Source: Gordonia tangerina
GTDB lineage: Bacteria > Actinomycetota > Actinomycetes > Mycobacteriales > Mycobacteriaceae
Assembly: GCF_021556435.1 (NCBI RefSeq)
Contig: NZ_JAKGCU010000019.1
Span: 1 to 64,000 of the forward strand
Reading direction: 5' to 3'
DNA length: 64,000 nt
Shown here: positions 59,666 through 64,000 of the stretch, piece by piece
Position numbering within the stretch: position 1 is the first letter of the stretch
Layout: each line of letters opens with the position of its first letter
Program-made: the position numbers and the translations under genes
Notes under the pieces: generated by a model
Seen by the model: the letters and a program-made list of their open reading frames with translations, nothing else
Told to the model about the DNA's origin: nothing
Database searches by the model: none

Positions 59666-59735
59666 ACAACCGCGCATCTGTCACGGTGCCGCGCATGTCG
59701 CGACGTGCGCGGCAGCGCGGGGAGTGCGCGGTTGT
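59666..59735. repeat. Long palindrome on the 5' side of the mce operon
   Basis: Left arm 59666-59695 and right arm 59706-59735 pair at both ends (acaaccgcgca / tgcgcggttgt and tgccgcgca / tgcgcggca), with a variable middle of about 10 bases and the loop tgtcgcgacg. It shares CCGCGCATGTC.CGAC with the 50471-50538 palindrome. It lies between the divergent mce and infA genes. Confidence 0.75.
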
Positions 59736-59751
59736 CTCAACTCCTGGCGGT

Positions 59752-59780
59752 TTGGTCTGAACTGCCAGTTCGCGTAACAT
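59752..59780 (+). promoter_or_regulatory. infA: Promoter of the infA operon
   Basis: TTGGTC (59752-59757), 17-bp spacer, TAACAT (59775-59780), followed by tgaacg. The -35 matches the rplN promoter exactly (TTGGTC) and the -10 is a near match to TACACT. The leader to infA is about 200 nt. It does not carry the GGTTGCC leader motif. Confidence 0.6.
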
Positions 59781-59989
59781 TGAACGTCGGTGTGCTTCGC
59801 ATGCCGGTATCCGCATGTCTTCGAGCCCACGGGCCGGCGAGGCGGTTCCGGCGGGTGTCAGCACCGATGGGGCCGGTCGGCGACGATCGGTGTCCACACA
59901 CTAACGGATAAACACGGTTTCAACCGGGCTTCGTGTCATGGGATCGCATGGGCGATCTCCGCCGACCAGGAGCCAGGATCGCGGAGGAC

Positions 59990-60211
59990 ATGGCGAAAAA
60001 AGACGGGGCCATCGAGGTCGAGGGTCGAGTGATCGAACCCCTGCCCAATGCGATGTTTCGCATTGAGTTGGAGAACGGGCACAAGGTTCTTGCCCACATC
60101 AGCGGCAAGATGCGGCAGCACTACATCCGCATCCTGCCCGAGGACCGGGTCGTCGTGGAACTCTCGCCCTACGACCTCGGTCGTGGGCGCATCGTTTATC
60201 GGTACAAGTAG
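59990..60211 (+). CDS. infA: Translation initiation factor IF-1
   Basis: IF-1 (73 aa, S1-like OB fold) with [23 protein letters not shown] and [22 protein letters not shown] chose the ATG at 59990 with ggagga just upstream; a longer in-frame start (59933) would add 19 residues not seen in the family. It opens the alpha operon. Confidence 0.97.
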   Translation: MAKKDGAIEVEGRVIEPLPNAMFRIELENGHKVLAHISGKMRQHYIRILPEDRVVVELSPYDLGRGRIVYRYK

Positions 60212-60288
60212 GACTTCCCCGGGTTTCCGGGAGAGGACAGGATCGGGTGCGGCTGGGTCGTGCCCGGACAAGTCAAGGAGAAGCGGAC

Positions 60289-60402
60289 GTGAAGGTTCAG
60301 CCGAGCGTCAAGCCGATCTGCGAGAAGTGCAAGGTGATCCGCCGTAACGGGCGGGTCATGGTGATCTGCGACAACCTGCGTCACAAGCAGCGTCAGGGCT
60401 GA
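60289..60402 (+). CDS. rpmJ: 50S ribosomal protein L36 (zinc type)
   Basis: L36, 37 aa. It starts [19 protein letters not shown] with GTG at 60289 after aaggag. The zinc ligands CEKC, a later C and a terminal H ([13 protein letters not shown]) are all present, the usual zinc-binding form. It is too short for most ORF callers. Confidence 0.95.
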   Translation: MKVQPSVKPICEKCKVIRRNGRVMVICDNLRHKQRQG

Positions 60403-60620
60403 TCATCGGCACCCCTCGGGGTCGCTTGAGAGTTACCGACCACAACTGAATATGCATCGAAGAGCTGAACATTCTTTGTGAAGCCCTCCCAGCACCAGTG
60501 TCGACATACGGGTCGGCGCCCACCCCCGGTTCAGAGGCCGGGGCCCCGCAGCATCAATCACCACACGAAGAGTCGGGGACGGACTGGGAGCAGACCTCTG
60601 AGAAGTAAAGGAAACGCCAC

Positions 60621-60989
60621 ATGGCACGTGTTGCTGGTGTGGATCTCCCCCGCGAGAAGCGGCTGGAGATCGCACTGACCTACATCTACGGAGTTGGTCG
60701 TACCACCTCCAAGGAGATCCTCGAGGGGACCGGGCTCTCTGCCGACCTCCGGGCGAAGGATCTCACCGACGCCGATGTCGCAAAGCTGCGTGAATACATC
60801 GAGAACTCGGTGAAGGTCGAAGGTGACCTGCGTCGCGAGGTGCAGGCCGACATCCGTCGCAAGATCGAGATCGGCTGCTACCAGGGTCTGCGTCACCGTC
60901 GTGGCCTGCCCGTCCGCGGACAGCGCACCAAGACCAATGCCCGTACTCGTAAGGGCCCGAAGAAGACCATCGCCGGGAAGAAGAAGTAA
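60621..60989 (+). CDS. rpsM: 30S ribosomal protein S13
   Basis: S13 (122 aa) of the small-subunit head. It starts [25 protein letters not shown] and has the typical [19 protein letters not shown] signature near the C-terminus. About 220 bases precede it after rpmJ; I see no clear promoter there. Its TAA overlaps the rpsK ATG. Confidence 0.97.
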   Translation: MARVAGVDLPREKRLEIALTYIYGVGRTTSKEILEGTGLSADLRAKDLTDADVAKLREYIENSVKVEGDLRREVQADIRRKIEIGCYQGLRHRRGLPVRGQRTKTNARTRKGPKKTIAGKKK

Positions 60990-61396
60990 TGCCACCCAAG
61001 TCACGTAGCGCAGGCCCCAAGAAGGGCACCCGCCGTCGCGATAAGAAGAACGTCCCGCACGGCCACGCACACATCAAGTCGACGTTCAACAACACCATCG
61101 TGTCGATCACCGAGCCCAACGGCGCCGTCATCAGCTGGGCGTCCTCGGGTCATGTCGGCTTCAAGGGCTCGCGCAAGAGCACCCCGTTCGCTGCTCAGCT
61201 CGCCGCGGAGAATGCTGCGCGCAAGGCCCAGGAGCATGGCGTCAAGAAGGTCGACGTGTTCGTCAAGGGACCGGGTTCGGGTCGCGAGACCGCCATCCGT
61301 TCCCTGCAGGCAGCCGGTCTCGAGGTCGGCACCATTTCCGATGTCACCCCGCAGCCACACAACGGTTGCCGTCCGCCCAAGCGGCGTCGGGTCTAG
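60989..61396 (+). CDS. rpsK: 30S ribosomal protein S11
   Basis: S11 (135 aa). Motifs: [47 protein letters not shown] and the terminal [18 protein letters not shown]. It starts on the last base of rpsM (TAATG). Length and order are standard. Confidence 0.97.
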   Translation: MPPKSRSAGPKKGTRRRDKKNVPHGHAHIKSTFNNTIVSITEPNGAVISWASSGHVGFKGSRKSTPFAAQLAAENAARKAQEHGVKKVDVFVKGPGSGRETAIRSLQAAGLEVGTISDVTPQPHNGCRPPKRRRV

Positions 61397-61419
61397 CGGG
61401 AAAGGGAGGAAGAGAAAAC

Positions 61420-62025
61420 ATGGCTCGTTATACCGGCCCCGCAACCAAGAAGTCCCGTCGTCTGCGCGTCGATCTCATCGGCGGAGACCAGGCGTTCGAG
61501 CGTCGCCCCTACCCGCCCGGCCAGCATGGCCGCTCGCGGATCAAGGAGAGCGAGTACCTGCTCCAGCTGCAGGAGAAGCAGAAGGCCCGATTCACCTACG
61601 GAGTGATGGAGAAGCAGTTCCGTCGCTACTACGAAGAGGCCAACCGTCGTACCGGCAAGACCGGTGACGAGCTGCTGAAGCTGCTCGAGACCCGCCTCGA
61701 CAACGTCGTGTACCGCGCCGGCCTGGCCCGGACCCGTCGTCAGGCCCGCCAGATGGTTACCCACGGTCACTTCACCGTCAACGGTGTGCGCGTGGACGTG
61801 CCCAGCTACCGGGTCAGCCAGTACGACATCATCGACGTCCGGCCGAAGTCGCTGCAGACCGTCCCGTTCCAGATCGCCAAGGAGATCCAGGGCGACCGTC
61901 CGGTTCCGGGGTGGCTGCAGGTGGTTCCGTCGACGCTGCGCATTCTCGTGCACCAGGTGCCCGAGCGCGCTCAGATCGACGTGCCGCTCACCGAGCAGCT
62001 CATCGTCGAGTTCTACAGCAAGTAG
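61420..62025 (+). CDS. rpsD: 30S ribosomal protein S4
   Basis: S4 (201 aa), a primary 16S rRNA binder. It starts MARYTGPATKKSRRLRVDL and has the S4 RNA-binding domain (LETRLDNVVYRAGLARTRRQARQMVTHGHFTVNG). It lacks the N-terminal zinc cysteines, as is common in actinobacteria. The ATG at 61420 follows aaagggagga. Confidence 0.97.
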   Translation: MARYTGPATKKSRRLRVDLIGGDQAFERRPYPPGQHGRSRIKESEYLLQLQEKQKARFTYGVMEKQFRRYYEEANRRTGKTGDELLKLLETRLDNVVYRAGLARTRRQARQMVTHGHFTVNGVRVDVPSYRVSQYDIIDVRPKSLQTVPFQIAKEIQGDRPVPGWLQVVPSTLRILVHQVPERAQIDVPLTEQLIVEFYSK

Positions 62026-62105
62026 TCAAGCCAGCAGCCACCTGGCTGTTCGGTTTCACCCTCGAGGCCTTCAAATAGCGGTAGGCCAAAGGAGAGAACA
62101 CAGAA

Positions 62106-63158
62106 ATGCTCATCTCACAGCGACCCACTCTGACCGAGGAGATCATCGCCGAGAACCGCTCGAAGTTCGTCATCGAGCCGCTCGAGCCGGGATTCGGCTA
62201 CACCCTCGGCAACTCGCTGCGTCGTACCCTGCTCTCGTCGATCCCCGGAGCTGCGATCACCAGCATCCGCATCGACGGTGTCCTGCACGAGTTCACCACC
62301 GTCCCGGGTGTGAAGGAAGATGTCACCGACATCATCCTGAACCTCAAGGGCCTCGTGGTCAGCTCCGAAGAGGACGAGCCGGTCACCATGTACGTGCGCA
62401 AGCAGGGTCCGGGCACCGTCACCGGCGCCGACATCGTGCCTCCGGCCGGTGTCACCGTGCACAACCCTGACCTGCACATCGCCACCCTGAACGACAAGGG
62501 CAAGCTCGAGATCGAGCTCGTCGTCGAGCGGGGCCGCGGCTATGTGCCGGCCGTGCAGAACAAGGCGTCGGGTGCCGAGATCGGCCGGATTCCGGTCGAC
62601 TCGATCTACTCGCCGGTGCTCAAGGTGACGTACAAGGTCGAGGCCACCCGTGTCGAGCAGCGCACCGACTTCGATCGGCTCGTGCTCGATGTGGAGACCA
62701 AGAACTCGATCACCGCTCGCGACGCGCTCGCTTCGGCGGGCAAGACCCTGGTCGAGCTGTTCGGGCTCGCCCGGGAGCTCAACGTCGAGGCGGAGGGCAT
62801 CGAGATCGGGCCGTCGCCGGCCGAGGCCGACCACATCGCGTCGTTCAGCCTGCCGATCGAGGATCTCGAGCTGACCGTGCGGTCCTACAACTGCCTCAAG
62901 CGCGAGGGTGTGCACACCGTCGGCGAGCTGGTGGCCCGGACCGAGTCGGATCTGCTCGACATCCGCAACTTCGGCCAGAAGTCGATCGACGAGGTCAAGG
63001 TCAAGCTGCACGCGCTGGGTCTGTCGCTCAAGGACAGCCCGGCCAGCTTCGACCCGTCGCAGGTCGCCGGCTACGACCCGGCAACCGGTACGTGGACCGA
63101 TGACGCATCGTTCGATGCCGACTCCGGTGAGGATTTCGCTGAAACCGAGCAGCTGTAA
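62106..63158 (+). CDS. rpoA: DNA-directed RNA polymerase subunit alpha
   Basis: Alpha subunit (350 aa) that nucleates polymerase assembly. The N-terminal domain has [33 protein letters not shown]; the C-terminal domain has [48 protein letters not shown]. An acidic tail ends the protein. Its place between rpsD and rplQ is standard. Confidence 0.98.
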   Translation: MLISQRPTLTEEIIAENRSKFVIEPLEPGFGYTLGNSLRRTLLSSIPGAAITSIRIDGVLHEFTTVPGVKEDVTDIILNLKGLVVSSEEDEPVTMYVRKQGPGTVTGADIVPPAGVTVHNPDLHIATLNDKGKLEIELVVERGRGYVPAVQNKASGAEIGRIPVDSIYSPVLKVTYKVEATRVEQRTDFDRLVLDVETKNSITARDALASAGKTLVELFGLARELNVEAEGIEIGPSPAEADHIASFSLPIEDLELTVRSYNCLKREGVHTVGELVARTESDLLDIRNFGQKSIDEVKVKLHALGLSLKDSPASFDPSQVAGYDPATGTWTDDASFDADSGEDFAETEQL

Positions 63159-63217
63159 GGCGCTCGCCCCAAACCCTTCCGGTCGAGAGATCGTGAGTTT
63201 CTTCGAGGAGAAGAGAA

Positions 63218-63853
63218 ATGCCCAAGCCCACCAAGGGTGCCCGCCTCGGCGGGTCGGCCAGCCACCAGAAGGCGATGTTGGCGAACCTCGCCACCTCGCT
63301 CTTCGAGCATGGCCGGATCACCACCACCGAAGCGAAGGCGAAGCGGCTGCGTCCGTACGCCGAGAAGCTGATCACCCACGCCAAGGCCGGCTCGCTGGCC
63401 AATCGGCGTGAGGTGATGAAGGACATCCGGGACAAGGATGTCGTGCACACGCTGTTCGCCGAGATCGGTCCGTTCTTCGCGGATCGTCCGGGCGGCTACA
63501 CCCGCATCATCAAGACGCTGCCGCGCAAGGGCGACAACGCCCCGATGGCTGTGATCGAGTTGGTGCGTGAGTCGACCGCGTCGAGCGAGGCCAGCCGCGC
63601 GACCCGCGTCGCCGCCTCCAAGAAGGCCGCCGAGGAGAAGCTCAGCGAGACCGAAGAGGTCGTCGCGACCGAAGGCGACGTCGCCGACGTCACCGACGCC
63701 GAGAACCCGGTCGAGGCCGTCGAGGCCGACGCCGACGACGCGGCCGTCGAGAACGCCGAGGCCGTGGCCGAGGCCGTGGACGACGAGTCCTCCGCGGCGA
63801 CCGCTCCCGATGCCGAGGCAGCGGGCGCGGACGTCGATGGCGACAAGAAGTAG
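63218..63853 (+). CDS. rplQ: 50S ribosomal protein L17 with long acidic C-terminal tail
   Basis: The L17 core is residues 1-120 ([50 protein letters not shown] ... [25 protein letters not shown]). The remaining about 90 residues are Ala/Glu/Asp-rich low-complexity sequence. Similar but shorter tails occur in mycobacteria. The total of 211 aa is long for L17 (usually about 120). Confidence 0.97.
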   Translation: MPKPTKGARLGGSASHQKAMLANLATSLFEHGRITTTEAKAKRLRPYAEKLITHAKAGSLANRREVMKDIRDKDVVHTLFAEIGPFFADRPGGYTRIIKTLPRKGDNAPMAVIELVRESTASSEASRATRVAASKKAAEEKLSETEEVVATEGDVADVTDAENPVEAVEADADDAAVENAEAVAEAVDDESSAATAPDAEAAGADVDGDKK

Positions 63854-63874
63854 TCGCTGAACTCAGCAGAGCGC

Positions 63875-63916
63875 GCAGAGCCCGCCGTCACCACATCCGG
63901 TGACGGCGGGCTCTGC
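63875..63916 (+). terminator. 18-bp hairpin after rplQ
   Basis: A perfect 18-bp stem gcagagcccgccgtcacc / ggtgacggcgggctctgc with loop acatcc, starting 22 bases after the rplQ stop. No U-tract. It overlaps the region where truA must begin, so it may also limit truA translation. Confidence 0.75.
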
Positions 63917-63919
63917 CGT

Positions 63920-64000
63920 CTGCGCCTCGACATCTCCTACGACGGGACCGATTTCGCCGGGTGGGCATCGCAGGTTGGTCAACGGACCGTCTGCGGTGTG
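63920..64000 (+). CDS. truA: tRNA pseudouridine synthase A, 5' end only
   Basis: The frame reads RLDISYDGTDFAGWASQVGQRTVCGV, the N-terminus of TruA, which modifies positions 38-40 of tRNA. It is cut by the window end, before the catalytic Asp. Between the rplQ stop and the conserved start there is no in-frame ATG, GTG or TTG; CTG at 63920 is my working start. rplQ-truA is a usual actinobacterial order. Confidence 0.75.
   Translation, partial: MRLDISYDGTDFAGWASQVGQRTVCGV

Overview
The window looks like a chromosomal core segment of a high-GC mycolic-acid actinobacterium. A Gordonia-like member of the Mycobacteriales is my best guess, from an mce operon with YrbE permeases, an MbtH-linked NRPS, mycobacterial-type narGHJI, a zinc-type S14, an L17 with a long acidic tail, and an MprF-like DUF2156 protein. 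The genus is an inference from gene content only.

Layout. 1-312: intergenic palindromic repeat cluster. 313-16405 (minus): a secondary-metabolite operon, a four-module NRPS (4661 aa, C-A-T x4 plus TE), then mbtH and a DrrAB-type ABC exporter. 16406-16815: divergent promoter region. 16816-18274 (plus): first half of the spc ribosomal operon (rplN-rplX-rplE-rpsN), closed by a strong hairpin. 18381-33835: a 15.5 kb block that interrupts the spc operon. It holds a DUF4262 gene, a two-gene cassette (winged-helix-like protein plus a double-ATPase HerA-like protein), narGHJI-narK, a cupin, a PQQ-type sugar dehydrogenase lipoprotein and an EthD-like protein. 34244-39845 (plus): second half of the spc operon (rpsH-rplF-rplR-rpsE-rpmD-rplO), then secY-adk-map. 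39932-42061: MprF/DUF2156-like membrane protein.

42.1-46.7 kb is a less orderly zone. It has gdhA, a possible integrase remnant, a broken LysR gene, a GreA-like factor with an altered coiled-coil tip, and several short uncharacterised ORFs. 46.7-50.4 kb: dtd-fdhD-AIM24 on minus, a flavodoxin on plus, and a SIMPL lipoprotein with a small holin-like membrane protein on minus. 50.5-59.4 kb (minus): an mce operon with the unusual order yrbEB-mceA-B-C-D-E-F-mas-yrbEA, bounded on both sides by related long palindromes. 59.9-64 kb (plus): the alpha operon (infA-rpmJ-rpsM-rpsK-rpsD-rpoA-rplQ) and the start of truA.

How parts work together. The NRPS, MbtH and exporter probably make and export a small peptide whose first residue is predicted to be serine; the other three residues are not predictable here. 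NarG/H/I form a membrane quinol:nitrate reductase, NarJ is its assembly chaperone and NarK its transporter. The two spc halves, although 16 kb apart, carry very similar promoter and leader starts, so they may still be co-ordinately expressed. The most promising things to follow up are the AAA/HerA two-gene cassette, the twin ribosomal leaders, the 15-codon ORF that bridges rplR and rpsE, the mce operon with a displaced permease gene, and the orphan NRPS.
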